Assembly (NCBI GenBank): GCA_943787175.1
Contig: CALSLK010000006.1
Location: forward strand, 372,001 to 436,000
Origin: an uncultured Alphaproteobacteria bacterium
Lineage (GTDB): Bacteria; Pseudomonadota; Alphaproteobacteria; SP197
Reading direction: 5' to 3'
Length of the DNA stretch: 64,000 nucleotides
Positions 46,748-56,700 of the stretch are shown piece after piece. A model generated the notes under the pieces. It saw nothing but the letters and a program-made list of their open reading frames with translations, made no database searches and was not told the origin of the DNA. The position numbers and the translations under genes are program-made. Positions within the stretch are counted from its first letter, which is position 1. The number at the start of each line of letters is the position of its first letter.

Positions 46748-47427
46748 ACGATCATAGTGATGTCAGAGAAAATCTTGATGCGGTCCAGGCCGAGATTGCC
46801 GCAGCAGAGCAGGATGCCGGACGCAACAAGGGTTCGGTCACCCTGGTTGCCGTTTCCAAAACCCATGACGGCGAACGCATTCGTCCTGCCCTGGAAGCCG
46901 GCCATCGTATCTTTGGTGAAAACCGCGTGCAGGAAGCTCAGGGTAAGTGGCCTGAACTCAAGGAAGCGTTTGATGGCATCGAGCTCCACCTGATCGGACC
47001 CCTGCAAACCAACAAATCCGATGATGCGATTGCCCTGTTTGATGTGATCGAGAGTGTCGATCGCCCCAAACTGGTGGGTGCCCTGGCGCGCTCGATGGAG
47101 AAACTCGGCCGCCATCCCGCCTGTTTCATCCAGGTCAACACAGGTGAAGAGGATCAGAAGGCGGGCTGCCTGCCTGATGACACCGACGCTCTGGTGGCTC
47201 AGGCCCGTGCAGCCGGTTTGAACGTGGTAGGGCTCATGTGCATTCCCCCGTTTGATCAGGAACCATCGCTCCACTTTGCTCTGCTTGCAGACATTGCAAA
47301 ACGCAACGAACTTGCCCAGCTCTCCATGGGAATGTCGGGTGACTACGAAACAGCAGTCACGTTTGGCGCCACCCATGTGCGGGTTGGCACGGCGATCTTT
47401 GGAGTACGGCCCAAGCCGGCTGCTTGA
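46744..47427 (+). CDS. YggS-family PLP-binding protein
   Basis: 227 residues. VTLVAVSKTHDGERIRPALEAGHRIFGENRVQEAQGKW contains the PLP lysine (SK) and the GENRVQE motif; HLIGPLQTNKSDDAI and LSMGMSGDYETAVTFGATHVRVGTAIFG (the phosphate-binding end) complete the family pattern. These proteins bind pyridoxal 5'-phosphate in a TIM barrel and keep its free level in balance, without proven catalysis. It overlaps the last sulfotransferase and precedes trpS. Confidence 0.93.
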   Translation: MNDHSDVRENLDAVQAEIAAAEQDAGRNKGSVTLVAVSKTHDGERIRPALEAGHRIFGENRVQEAQGKWPELKEAFDGIELHLIGPLQTNKSDDAIALFDVIESVDRPKLVGALARSMEKLGRHPACFIQVNTGEEDQKAGCLPDDTDALVAQARAAGLNVVGLMCIPPFDQEPSLHFALLADIAKRNELAQLSMGMSGDYETAVTFGATHVRVGTAIFGVRPKPAA

Positions 47428-47481
47428 CCGCCCCCCGCCCCCGCGCGATAACGCGACCAATCTGACAATGGAGTGGTCCCG

Positions 47482-48478
47482 ATGAATCGGGTTTTTTCCG
47501 GCATTCAGCCGACCGGCAGCCTGCACCTTGGCAACTACCTGGGTGCCTTGAAGCGTTTCGTGGAGATGCAGGATGATTACGAGTGCATTTATTGCATCGT
47601 CGACCTCCATGCCATCACCATGCCTTATGACCCCGCCGCGCTGCGCGCCAACACGCGTGAAGTGACCGCCGGGTTCCTGGCTTCGGGACTCGATCCCGAA
47701 CGCTGCGTCATCTTCAACCAGAGTCAGTGCGCCATGCATCCCCGCCTGGGTTGGATGCTCTCGTGCCTGACGCCGCTTGGTTGGTTGAACCGCATGACCC
47801 AGTTCAAGGAAAAGGCCGGCAAGAAGCGCGAACAGGCAAGCCTGGGGCTTTACGGTTATCCTGTGCTGCAGGCCGCCGACATCATCGGTTATCACGCCAC
47901 CCATGTGCCGGTGGGCGAAGATCAGAAACAGCATCTGGAACTCAGCCGCGACATTGCCGGTGCCTTCAATCGTCAGTTCGGCGTCGATTTCTTTCCCCTG
48001 CCTGAGCCAGTCATCACGGGCGAGGCGACACGTGTGATGTCCCTGCGTGATGGCACCAAGAAGATGTCGAAATCTGATGAGAGTGATTATTCCCGTATCA
48101 ATCTCAACGATGATCGAGACACCATTGCGTTGAAATTCCGCAAGGCACGCACCGACAGCGAGCCCGGCGTCACCTATGACGCCGAGAGCCGGCCGGAAGC
48201 CTCGAACCTGATCACGATCTATGCCGCCCTCGCCGACACCACCCGCCAGGCCGTCGTTGACCAGTTCTGCCAGCGCCCAGTTCAGTGACTTCAAGAAGGG
48301 CCTCACCGAGCTTGGCGGTCGAGAAAGCTAGGGACCGGTCGGCGAGGAAATGAAACGCCTCAACGCTGACCCCGGCTATGTCGATAGCGTCCTCAAGGAT
48401 GGCGCCGAACGCGCACGCGCCATCGCCATGCCGATCCAGGATCAGGTCGAAGAGATCATGGGTTTTCTGAAGGCTTAG
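47482..48478 (+). CDS. trpS: Tryptophanyl-tRNA synthetase, frameshifted near the 3' end
   Basis: The start is ATG 47482 with GGAG eight bases upstream. [21 protein letters not shown] holds the HIGH-like motif and [18 protein letters not shown] the KMSKS loop; [29 protein letters not shown] is the substrate pocket. Near 48267 the frame breaks; [14 protein letters not shown] and then [29 protein letters not shown]...IMGFLKA follow in other frames, ending at TAG 48478. At least three small indels between 48265 and 48340 are needed. The 3' end overlaps trmB (convergent) by four bases. Confidence 0.93.
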
Positions 48479-49176
48479 CGGTCCCGGCGTTTGAAGGTTA
48501 GGAAGACCGGCGTTCTTCCGGCTTTTCCAGCCTTTGTTTCATAACGTGTTCCGGGCCAGTCATCGGGCCGGGTTTGCCAGTCGCCTGGCCGGCGCGCTGT
48601 CCAGACCAGATCGGGATGGGGCCACACTGCTGTCATCATCCAGCGCGCGTAATCCATGATGTCAGTGGCCAGCCGAAGCTCTCCGCCGTCAGCCAGCAGG
48701 GCGACAAAACGTTCAACCGTTAACGTGTTGATGATCCGGCGGCGATTGTGGCGTGCTTTCGGCCAGGGATCGGGGAACAGCACCATGATGCGCTCAAGAC
48801 TGCCGTCGGGCAGTGCGTCAAGCAGCGGGCGAACATCGTTGTCGAGGACACGTATGTTGGAAAGCTGTTGATCCTGGGCATGGGCAAGCAGGCTGGCGAC
48901 ACCATTGATAAACGGCTCGGCGCCCAGGATGGTGACATCGGGGTGATGCGCTGCCTGCCAGGCCAAATGTTCACCGCCGCCAAAGCCGACCTCGAGCCAT
49001 AGCCGGTCCTGCCCGGCGACGGGGCCCTGCAGATCAACCACGCCGTCTTCGCTGATCATGGGCCGGATCGCTGGCAGCATGTCATCGATCAGGGCCTGAC
49101 GACGTGGCGTCAGCTCATGGCCTTTACGACGGCCAAAGAGCCGTTGGTGGCCTGGAGTTGGGGTCTGCCTGGCCAT
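48475..49176 (-). CDS. trmB: tRNA (guanine46-N7)-methyltransferase
   Basis: 233 residues. RLWLEVGFGGGEHLAWQAAHHPD is the SAM-binding motif, and IMVLFPDPWPKARHNRRRIINT is the signature of TrmB, with the ending DDWPGTRYETKAGKAGRTPVFLTFKR. It makes m7G46 in the variable loop of tRNAs. It is downstream of metK on the same strand, with about 60 bases between them, a sensible pairing of SAM supply and use. Confidence 0.95.
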   Translation of the reverse strand: MARQTPTPGHQRLFGRRKGHELTPRRQALIDDMLPAIRPMISEDGVVDLQGPVAGQDRLWLEVGFGGGEHLAWQAAHHPDVTILGAEPFINGVASLLAHAQDQQLSNIRVLDNDVRPLLDALPDGSLERIMVLFPDPWPKARHNRRRIINTLTVERFVALLADGGELRLATDIMDYARWMMTAVWPHPDLVWTARRPGDWQTRPDDWPGTRYETKAGKAGRTPVFLTFKRRDR

Positions 49177-49237
49177 CGGTACGATCGGCTACGTCCAGCC
49201 ATGTGATCCCATCACAAGGGGATCACATGGCACGACG

Positions 49238-50410
49238 TCAAGCCAGTGCGGACTTCAGGCTGTCGGCCAGGTCGGTCTTTTCCCAGGAAAATCCGCCATC
49301 TGCCTCTGGCTCGCGGCCCATGTGGCCATAAGCTGCCGTGCGCTCATAGATCGGACGGTCGAGTTGGAGATGATCGCGGATGCCGCGCGGGGTGAGATCC
49401 ATGACGTCGCGCAGGGCTTTCTCAAGCGCTGCTTCGTCGCACTGACCGGTGCCATAGGTGTCGACATAGACCGACAGTGGATCGGCAACGCCAATGGCAT
49501 AGGCAAGCTGGATCGAGCAGCGATCGGCCAGTCCGGCAGCCACGACGTTCTTGGCGAGATAACGGCTTGCATAGGCCGCCGAACGGTCAACCTTGCTGGG
49601 GTCCTTGCCTGAGAATGCGCCGCCGCCATGCGGTGCTGCACCGCCATAGGTGTCGACGATGATCTTGCGGCCGGTCAGGCCACAATCGCCATCGGGGCCG
49701 CCGATGACAAAGTTGCCGGTCGGGTTTACATAGAACTGGTCGTCCGAGCACATCCAGCCGTCGGGCAAAACTTCCTCGACATAGGGACGCACGATTTCCT
49801 TGACCTGATCCTGGTTGAGGCTGGCGTCATGCTGGGTCGAAACAACAACAGACGTTGCGCGCACCGGCTTGCCGTCTTCATAGGCCAGGGTGACCTGGCT
49901 CTTGGAATCAGGGGCAAGCAGCGGCTCGGTGCCGTCGTGGCGTACGTCGGCCAGGCGCTTGAGAATCTGATGGGAAAGATGGATCGGTGCCGGCATCAGG
50001 ACAGAGGTTTCACGGCACGCGTAACCGAACATGATGCCCTGGTCACCAGCGCCTTCGGCCTTGTTGCCGTCAGCGTCGACGCCCTGGGCAATATCGGAAG
50101 ACTGTTCATGCAGGTGGACCTGCACCTCGGCGTTTTTCCAGCTGAAGCCTTCCTGATCATAGCCGATCGACTTCACGGCATTGCGTGCCAGTTCCTCGAC
50201 GCGGTCGATGACTTCGTGGGGCCCGCGAACCTCGCCGGCAATGACAATCAGATTGGTTGTCGTCAGGGTTTCGCAGGCAACACGTGCGGTCGGGTCGGCA
50301 CCCAGATAGGCGTCCACCACGGCATCGGAGATGCGGTCACAGACTTTGTCGGGATGGCCCTCGGACACCGATTCGCTGGTGAACAGATAGCTCTTCCTCG
50401 CCACGATCAT
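49238..50410 (-). CDS. metK: S-adenosylmethionine synthase
   Basis: 390 residues from ATG 50410 (the track start at 50482 adds a tail without family character). [24 protein letters not shown], the [13 protein letters not shown] hexapeptide region and [27 protein letters not shown] are the three PS-type signatures. It makes SAM from methionine and ATP. Upstream I looked for SAM-II, SAM/SAH and SAH riboswitch features and did not recognise one. Confidence 0.96.
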   Translation of the reverse strand: MIVARKSYLFTSESVSEGHPDKVCDRISDAVVDAYLGADPTARVACETLTTTNLIVIAGEVRGPHEVIDRVEELARNAVKSIGYDQEGFSWKNAEVQVHLHEQSSDIAQGVDADGNKAEGAGDQGIMFGYACRETSVLMPAPIHLSHQILKRLADVRHDGTEPLLAPDSKSQVTLAYEDGKPVRATSVVVSTQHDASLNQDQVKEIVRPYVEEVLPDGWMCSDDQFYVNPTGNFVIGGPDGDCGLTGRKIIVDTYGGAAPHGGGAFSGKDPSKVDRSAAYASRYLAKNVVAAGLADRCSIQLAYAIGVADPLSVYVDTYGTGQCDEAALEKALRDVMDLTPRGIRDHLQLDRPIYERTAAYGHMGREPEADGGFSWEKTDLADSLKSALA

Positions 50411-50618
50411 TCTCCCATGACGCTGATGGTAAAACAAAAACGCAATAGCCAGCAGGCACCGGCATTCCGATGCGCGCGACACTCGCTGAAGCGGGCTTAT
50501 GGGTCAAGAATTTTGACGTATTGCCGCGGCATTTGGCCCATCCGCACGGACGGCACAGGAAACTTGAGACGATGTTGCCGGCCACGTACCCACGAAGGTA
50601 ACGAGGCCGGCAATCAGG

Positions 50619-51041
50619 TCAGCCTTCCGGTGCCTTGTCCTTGGGGCCAGCAGCTTTCACCAACTCAAAGACCTTGCGACGCAGGCGATCATCAGGAATG
50701 CGGTAGTAGGCCCGCACCAGTTCCAGAGTTTCGCGTTTGGTCAATGTGTCGGGGCCGGAAGGATCCTCCGGCGGGTTGGCCGGCGGTGCGGCGCCGCCAC
50801 CGGTTGCCGTTTCTTCGGTCATGTCGTCGAAGAAGAAGCTGACCGGCACATCCAGGATCTGCGACAGCTTGAACAGGCGGCTGGAGCCGATCCGGTTCGC
50901 GCCGCGTTCATACTTCTGAATTTGCTGGAAGGTCAGACCCAGCGCCTGTGCCAGTTTTGCCTGGCTCATACCCAAAAGGGTGCGGCGCAATCTGACACGG
51001 CCACCGACATGAATGTCGATCGGATTTGGTTTGCTTACCAT
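50619..51041 (-). CDS. XRE-family transcriptional regulator
   Basis: 140 residues. The Cro/CI helix-turn-helix occupies residues 12-68: GGRVRLRRTLLGMSQAKLAQALGLTFQQIQKYERGANRI, with the recognition helix TFQQIQKYE. A proline-rich linker (GGGAAPPANPPEDPSGP) joins a C-terminal helical part LVRAYYRIPDDRLRRKVFELVKA. This type of regulator next to lnt and metK is conserved among alphaproteobacteria; targets are unknown. Confidence 0.88.
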   Translation of the reverse strand: MVSKPNPIDIHVGGRVRLRRTLLGMSQAKLAQALGLTFQQIQKYERGANRIGSSRLFKLSQILDVPVSFFFDDMTEETATGGGAAPPANPPEDPSGPDTLTKRETLELVRAYYRIPDDRLRRKVFELVKAAGPKDKAPEG

Positions 51042-51166
51042 GTTCGTTTTAACTTTCTCTGCGTTCCCGTTCGTTATTGCGCTCGACGGGTAACGACACG
51101 GTCTTGAATGGCCCCAACAGCACCAACCCTATCGGACTGGAACGTGACCCGAATCAACCAGCAGTG

Positions 51167-52792
51167 CTAGCACCGCCCGGTTGCGGAACCTGTTCCCCCG
51201 TCGCCCACACGACGAGAGGCCTGCAAGGTCCAGGCCAGAATCATGATCAGGGGGATCAGGCTGAAAAACAGCGTCCAGTCCCCCCATCGTGCATAGAGCG
51301 TGGGCTCTGCCAGAGGCTCTGGAAGCGGGCCATCAAGAACACCGCGATGTCCCAGCGGCAGGCTGGAAAGGACACGTCCCACGGGGTCGATGAAACCGCT
51401 TATCCCGGTATTGGCAACCCGCACCATGGCCAACCCCTGCTCCACGGCACGTAAACGCGCTGCCTGAAAGTGCTGATAAGGCCCTGTGGATTCGCCGTAC
51501 CAGCCGTCATTGGTGATGTTGAGCAACCAGGATGGACGTCCCTGGGCGCCGATAATTTCGGCTGGAAAGATCACTTCGTAGCAGACCAGAGGGCCAAAAG
51601 GTGGCAGGTTTCCTTGGTTTATGACCACGGGGCCGGGACCGGCAACAAAATCGGTTGCTCCGGGCGTCAGCTTGTCGATGGGCAGGATTCCCCGCAGGGG
51701 CACGTATTCCCCGAACGGAACCAGATGATGTTTGTCATAGGTTGCCACAAGACCGGTCTGGTCGAGGACCAGCATGCTGTTCCAGGGTTGCAGTGTGCCG
51801 TCTGTTCCCTCTGACGCGCGCACGGCGCCAGCCAGCAGCAGGCCACCATCGGGTATGACGGTTGTCGCTTCCTGCAGGGTCTGTGGTTTTCGCAGCAGCT
51901 GAAACGGAATGGCAGCTTCCGGCCAGATGATCGTGGCGGGTTGCTCGCTCGCAGGTTGCGACAGACTTAACGCAATAAGCGTTGCAAAATGCGAATCCTG
52001 CAGAGTGCTGCGCCACTTGTCGGCTTGCGCAATGTTGGGCTGGACCAGCCGCAATACGGTACCTTGCTGATAGGTTGTGGCATGGGCGGATAATCTCATG
52101 CTGCCCACACCCCAGACGACGGCAATCAGGGCGATCGACAAGGCAAATCCGACCAGTGCCCTGGTCCTTGGCAATCTTCCTCCGTGCGCCATCAGGGCGG
52201 GCAGCAGAGCTGCCAGCAGAATGATCGCTGAAAGCACCCATGGGCCACCCCAGGCTGCGGGCTGGAGCAGGGCATCCATGAGACCCAGAGAGGTTCCCAG
52301 CATGTTCCAGGGAAAGCCGGTCAGCGCCCAACTGCGCAACCATTCGACCAACAGCCATGCAACCATCAGAGCAGCGGCCCTTGGCGCTCCGGCCGGTGCA
52401 ATGCGGGCAAACAGCGCCGCCAGGGCCGGAAACAATCCAAAACCAAGCGCAATCGCAGCCAGCGCAAACGGGAACAGCCTACCGTAACGATCCGCATCGA
52501 CCAGAAGCGCATTGGCAATCCAGTAGAAACCCGCGCTGGAAAACCCGATGCCAAAAAGCCAGCCATCGAACCAGGCGCGACGGAACGTTGTCGCGCCATT
52601 CAGAATCCAGGCAAACCCCGTCAGTGCGACCAGGGCGGCGGGAAGAACGTAGAAGGGCGGCAACACCGCCGCCAGCACCAGGCCAAGGCCGAACAGGACC
52701 AGACAACGGCGCCAGCCATGCAACAACGCCAACCGCTCAGGCAGGGTTTCGGGCGTCCAGGCCGCGCCTGGATCAGCTCCGCGAGGCGCCAT
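51167..52792 (-). CDS. lnt: Apolipoprotein N-acyltransferase
   Basis: 541 residues from ATG 52792. Six or more hydrophobic segments precede the periplasmic nitrilase-like domain, whose E-K-C triad is visible as TIIWPEAAIPF (Glu), YDKHHLVPFGEYVPLR (Lys) and LVCYEVIFP (Cys). It adds the third acyl chain to lipoproteins in the inner membrane. The ORF-track start (52963) lies within corC in another frame. The chosen start still overlaps the corC end by 20 bases. Confidence 0.95.
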   Translation of the reverse strand: MAPRGADPGAAWTPETLPERLALLHGWRRCLVLFGLGLVLAAVLPPFYVLPAALVALTGFAWILNGATTFRRAWFDGWLFGIGFSSAGFYWIANALLVDADRYGRLFPFALAAIALGFGLFPALAALFARIAPAGAPRAAALMVAWLLVEWLRSWALTGFPWNMLGTSLGLMDALLQPAAWGGPWVLSAIILLAALLPALMAHGGRLPRTRALVGFALSIALIAVVWGVGSMRLSAHATTYQQGTVLRLVQPNIAQADKWRSTLQDSHFATLIALSLSQPASEQPATIIWPEAAIPFQLLRKPQTLQEATTVIPDGGLLLAGAVRASEGTDGTLQPWNSMLVLDQTGLVATYDKHHLVPFGEYVPLRGILPIDKLTPGATDFVAGPGPVVINQGNLPPFGPLVCYEVIFPAEIIGAQGRPSWLLNITNDGWYGESTGPYQHFQAARLRAVEQGLAMVRVANTGISGFIDPVGRVLSSLPLGHRGVLDGPLPEPLAEPTLYARWGDWTLFFSLIPLIMILAWTLQASRRVGDGGTGSATGRC

Positions 52793-53654
52793 AACGTACA
52801 CGCAGACGTTTGATCCGCCGCGGATCGGCATCCACGATCTCGAATTCCAGACCCGATTCATGGGGAATGACTTCACCGCGCACGGGAATTCGTCCCAGCA
52901 TCGAATAGACCAATCCGCCCAGGGTCGAGATATCCTCATCGCGCTCATCGGGAAGCAGATCACAACCGGTCATCTGCTCAAGCTCTTCAACCGAGGCGCG
53001 CGCATGGGCCTCAAGCACCCCGCCACTCTCTGACAGCAAATGCCCGTCATCGGTGTCGTGCTCATCCCATATTTCGCCCACGATGGGTTCGACCAGATCC
53101 TCGATCGTGGCCAGCCCGTCGATACCGCCGAATTCATCGACCACCAATGCCATATGAACGCGGGACGTACGCATCTTGATCAACAGGTCGATCACCGGCA
53201 TCGAAGGCGGCACGAACAGAACTTCCCGCACGACCGAACTCAGCGGCGGTCCCGGTGCTGGCGCCCCCCAGTGGTCCAGCAGGTCGCGAACGTGAATCAT
53301 GCCCAAGGGGTCGTCCAGGGATTCACGATAGACCGGAAGCCGTGAATGACCTTCCCGGCGCATGATCTCAACCACATCAGCCAACGCCACCGACGACTCC
53401 ACGGAAACCACATCAGCCCGGGGAACCATCACGTCATCAACGCGCAGACCGCCAAACTCCAGCAGGTTGACCAGCATGGCGCGCTCGGTATCAGACAGCG
53501 CCGCCCCGTCGTCCTCGTAATCTTCAAGAAGCTCCTCGACCGTTTCGCGCAGGCTTTCACCGTTGCGACCGCTCACAAGACGGCGCAGCCAGCCGGAAAA
53601 CCCGACCGGGTTTGGAGAAGAAGGCGAACTTCGATCAGCCATGACGTTGTTCAC
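52773..53654 (-). CDS. corC: CBS-domain CorC/HlyC-type protein
   Basis: 293 residues without a membrane domain. MLVNLLEFGGLRVDDVMVPRADVVSVE opens the first CBS domain; RLPVYRESLDDPLGMIHVRDLL and HMALVVDEFGGIDGLATIEDLVEPIVGEI form the pair. The C-terminal CorC_HlyC domain has LGGLVYSMLGRIPVRGEVIPHESGLEFEIVDADPRRIKRLRV. The family is linked to divalent-cation efflux. It sits in the conserved phoH-ybeY-corC-lnt order and overlaps ybeY by ATGA. Confidence 0.93.
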   Translation of the reverse strand: MNNVMADRSSPSSPNPVGFSGWLRRLVSGRNGESLRETVEELLEDYEDDGAALSDTERAMLVNLLEFGGLRVDDVMVPRADVVSVESSVALADVVEIMRREGHSRLPVYRESLDDPLGMIHVRDLLDHWGAPAPGPPLSSVVREVLFVPPSMPVIDLLIKMRTSRVHMALVVDEFGGIDGLATIEDLVEPIVGEIWDEHDTDDGHLLSESGGVLEAHARASVEELEQMTGCDLLPDERDEDISTLGGLVYSMLGRIPVRGEVIPHESGLEFEIVDADPRRIKRLRVRYGASRS

Positions 53655-54184
53655 GCATAAGGGTTGGGTATCCCGAGCCCGGCAAGTACAGCGACTTCCA
53701 GAGACTCCATGTGTTCAGCTTGCCTGTCTTCCTCATGGTCATACCCGAGAAGGTGCAGACCGCCATGTACGACAAGGTGGCAAAGGTGATTTCGTGCGGG
53801 CAGTGCGGCTTCACTTGCCTCGCGCAGAACGGTTTCACGCGCTAGCACCACATCTCCAAGCTCGATGGGAAGGTGGGCGGGGGCACCTGGCGGTACCGAC
53901 GGCCTGGTTCCAGCGACCAACTCTTCTGTGGGAAACGACAGGACGTTGGTTGCTTTGTCCTGGCGGCGCCAGCGGTCATTGAGCGCGCGCACGGCTTTAT
54001 CATCGGTCAGGACCACAGCCATGGACAGATGCAGTCCGGGACAGAGGTGCTCAAGCACAGCCGCACCCGCCAACTCAACCGCAGAGCGTGCATCTGGCAG
54101 CGCCTCAAGCCAGGCGTCGTCCTCAAGGGCAAGGTCGATTTCGACCCTGCCGGTGATACTCGATGGAAGGCTTTCGACAATCAC
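53651..54184 (-). CDS. ybeY: Endoribonuclease YbeY
   Basis: 177 residues. The zinc-binding motif HLVVHGGLHLLGYDHEEDRQAEHME (HGxLHLxGYDH) and the preceding LNDRWRRQDKATNVLSFP block are the family hallmarks. YbeY takes part in 16S rRNA 3' maturation and ribosome quality control. Starts and stops overlap with phoH and corC (ATGA both sides), so it is translated in a chain. Confidence 0.95.
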   Translation of the reverse strand: MIVESLPSSITGRVEIDLALEDDAWLEALPDARSAVELAGAAVLEHLCPGLHLSMAVVLTDDKAVRALNDRWRRQDKATNVLSFPTEELVAGTRPSVPPGAPAHLPIELGDVVLARETVLREASEAALPARNHLCHLVVHGGLHLLGYDHEEDRQAEHMESLEVAVLAGLGIPNPYA

Positions 54185-55170
54185 CGCTGGTCCGAGCCTC
54201 CGCTTTCACCATCGTAGGCGCGCACAATCCGGGTCACCAGTTCGTGGCGTACGACATCAGCAGCCGTAAACCGCACCGTGCTGATACCCTTGACGCCCTC
54301 AAGGACACGCAAAGCATCAGCCAAACCCGAAGTCTGGCCGGCGGGAAGATCAATCTGTGACAGGTCGCCGGTTACGACCATGCGGGCGTTTTCGCCCAGG
54401 CGGGTCAGAAACATCTTCATCTGCACCGCCGTCGTATTCTGTGCCTCATCCAGAATGACAAAGGCATTGGCCAGCGTGCGCCCGCGCATGAAGGCAAGCG
54501 GGGCAACCTCGATATCGTCGCTTTCCAAACGGCGCGCGACCTTTTCACCAGGCATCATGTCATGGAGTGCGTCATAAAGCGGGCGCAGATAGGGGTCGAC
54601 CTTGTCGCGCAGATCACCGGGCAGAAAACCGAGACGTTCACCAGCCTCCACGGCAGGGCGTGACAGCACGATGCGATCAACCTTGCCTGCTTCCATCATC
54701 GCAACGGCCATGGCGACTGCCAGATAGGTCTTGCCGGTACCGGCCGGCCCCAGTGCAAACACCAGTTCGTTATCCATGAGGGTCTGGAGATAACGGGCCT
54801 GGTTGCGTGAGCGTGGTGTAATCCGTCGCTTGGGCGTGCGGACTTCCATCATGGGCGCAGAACCTTCGCCATCCGGCAGAGGTTCCTTTGCCATACGCAG
54901 GGCAGCATCAACATCGGCCAGCCCAACCGACAGGCCACTCTTCAGGCGGCCATAAAGCTGGTTCAGAACGCCAACCACCGCCTCGGCGGAGACCTCGGGG
55001 CCTGCGACTGCAATCTGATTGCCACGTGACGTCAAGGAGACTTCAAGCTGCTGTTCGATGCGCGCCAGATTGCGGTCATGGTCGCCGTAAAGAACAGAAA
55101 GCAGGGCATTGTCATCAAAGGTCAGGTAGCGCAACGCTTCGGCCGAATCCTGCACGGTGGGAATCGCCAT
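54181..55170 (-). CDS. phoH: PhoH-family ATPase (YbeZ)
   Basis: 329 residues. A KH-like N-terminal part precedes FALGPAGTGKTYLAVAMAVAMM (Walker A) and NAFVILDEAQNTTAVQMKMFLTR (Walker B with DEAQ), with LSRPAVEAGERLGFLPGDL between them. It is probably an RNA-associated ATPase that works with YbeY. It begins one base from the miaB stop codon. Confidence 0.94.
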   Translation of the reverse strand: MAIPTVQDSAEALRYLTFDDNALLSVLYGDHDRNLARIEQQLEVSLTSRGNQIAVAGPEVSAEAVVGVLNQLYGRLKSGLSVGLADVDAALRMAKEPLPDGEGSAPMMEVRTPKRRITPRSRNQARYLQTLMDNELVFALGPAGTGKTYLAVAMAVAMMEAGKVDRIVLSRPAVEAGERLGFLPGDLRDKVDPYLRPLYDALHDMMPGEKVARRLESDDIEVAPLAFMRGRTLANAFVILDEAQNTTAVQMKMFLTRLGENARMVVTGDLSQIDLPAGQTSGLADALRVLEGVKGISTVRFTAADVVRHELVTRIVRAYDGESGGSDQR

Positions 55171-56573
55171 CAGGCCACCTGCACAGTGGTCGGATGCGCG
55201 GTCTCGCCAGCGGGACTTGCCAGGGTACCGGTCAACGACTTCGCATTCGCTCCGACCAGCGTGACGGGCGCAATCTGGCCCAGCATCTCTGGACCGGCTT
55301 CGACATAAACCGCCTGCAGCCAGGGCGTGCGTCCCACCATCTGTCCCTGCCTGCGGCCAATCCGTTCAAAAAGAACCGGCGCCTGGCAACCCACAGTGGC
55401 GTGGTTGAACGCGACCTGCTGGGCATCGAGTATCTGCTGCAGCGCGGCAAGCCGATCTGTCTTCACGGCTTCGGGAACCTGCTGGCCGGCTGTTGAGGCC
55501 GGAGTTCCCGGCCGGGCGCTATACTTGAACGAGAAGGCCGAAGCATAGGTCACGTCGGTGACCAGTTTCAGGGTATCGGCAAAATCAAGATCGCTTTCGC
55601 CTGGAAATCCGACGATGAAATCGCCCGACATCGCAATATCAGGCCGGGCGTTGCGGATGCGATCGATCAGATGGCGGTAATCATCAGCCGTGTGACGCCG
55701 GTTCATGGCCTTCAGGATCGTATCGCTGCCCGACTGCACGGGAAGATGGAGATACGGCATCAGGGCATCGACCTCGCCGTGGGCCTTGATCAGGGCATCA
55801 TCCATATCGCGGGGATGCGAGGTCGTGTAACGGATCCGCGCAAGGCCATCGATTTCGGCAAGCCCGTAGATCAGGCGCGCCAGTGACCAGTCGCGTCCTT
55901 CGGGCCCTTCCCCGTGATAGGCATTGACGTTCTGACCCAACAGGGTGATTTCGCGCACGCCGGAGGCAACCAGACGGCGCGCCTCTGCCAGCACGGCCTG
56001 GGCAGGCCGTGAAAACTCCGAGCCGCGGGTATAGGGCACAACGCAGAACGTGCAGAACTTGTCACATCCTTCCTGCACGGAAAGGAAGGCGGAGGGACCG
56101 TCAACGGCCTGCGTGTCGGGCAGATGATCAAACTTCGATTCGGCTGGAAATTCGGTGTCGAGCACCGCGCCGGTCGAGCGATGGGCGCGTGCCACCAGCT
56201 CGGGGAGGCGGTGATAGGTCTGGGGGCCCACGATCAGGTCAACCACCGGTGCGCGCCGGCGCATCTCTTCGCTCTCGGCCTGGGCGACACAACCTGCGAC
56301 GGCAATCAGCATCTGGTTGCCGCGTTCGGCTGATTCTTCTTTCAGGATGCGCAGACGACCAAGTTCGGAATAGACCTTCTCGGCAGCCTTCTCGCGAATA
56401 TGACACGTGTTCAGGATCACCAGATCCGCCCCTTCAGGCGCATCGGTTGCTGCATAACCAAGCGGCGCCAGCAGATCGGCCATACGACCGGAGTCGTAGA
56501 CGTTCATCTGGCAGCCATAGGTCTTGATATAGAGTTTTCTGGGCAATCGCGGATCGCTGTGATGACGCTTCAA
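55170..56573 (-). CDS. miaB: tRNA-2-methylthio-N6-dimethylallyladenosine synthase MiaB
   Basis: 467 residues. The N-terminal UPF0004 domain has [20 protein letters not shown] with the three cluster-binding cysteines (the third as NTCHIRE... and GCVAQAE). The radical-SAM motif is [20 protein letters not shown] (CxxxCxxC). A C-terminal TRAM domain ends the protein. It methylthiolates A37 of tRNAs reading UNN codons. It leads the miaB-phoH-ybeY-corC-lnt operon. Confidence 0.96.
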   Translation of the reverse strand: MKRHHSDPRLPRKLYIKTYGCQMNVYDSGRMADLLAPLGYAATDAPEGADLVILNTCHIREKAAEKVYSELGRLRILKEESAERGNQMLIAVAGCVAQAESEEMRRRAPVVDLIVGPQTYHRLPELVARAHRSTGAVLDTEFPAESKFDHLPDTQAVDGPSAFLSVQEGCDKFCTFCVVPYTRGSEFSRPAQAVLAEARRLVASGVREITLLGQNVNAYHGEGPEGRDWSLARLIYGLAEIDGLARIRYTTSHPRDMDDALIKAHGEVDALMPYLHLPVQSGSDTILKAMNRRHTADDYRHLIDRIRNARPDIAMSGDFIVGFPGESDLDFADTLKLVTDVTYASAFSFKYSARPGTPASTAGQQVPEAVKTDRLAALQQILDAQQVAFNHATVGCQAPVLFERIGRRQGQMVGRTPWLQAVYVEAGPEMLGQIAPVTLVGANAKSLTGTLASPAGETAHPTTVQVA

Positions 56574-56700
56574 GAGCGTTCAGTATGGAAGCGTTTCATG
56601 TCGCTTTTGCATGGTCCGGTATCTGGTTCAAAATCCGTCGCACCATGCCGAATTCGGCCCGGTACAGACGCGATACCATGCCTTAGCCACCCGGCGGGAG

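Noticed and set aside
46723-48306. 527-residue minus-strand ORF opposite yggS and trpS
   Set aside because: It is a mirror frame of two well-supported genes and shows no family motif; long antisense frames are common in GC-rich DNA.
50411-50618. Possible SAM-sensing riboswitch upstream of metK
   Set aside because: I searched the metK leader for SAM-II, SAM/SAH and SAH riboswitch core features and could not match any of them.
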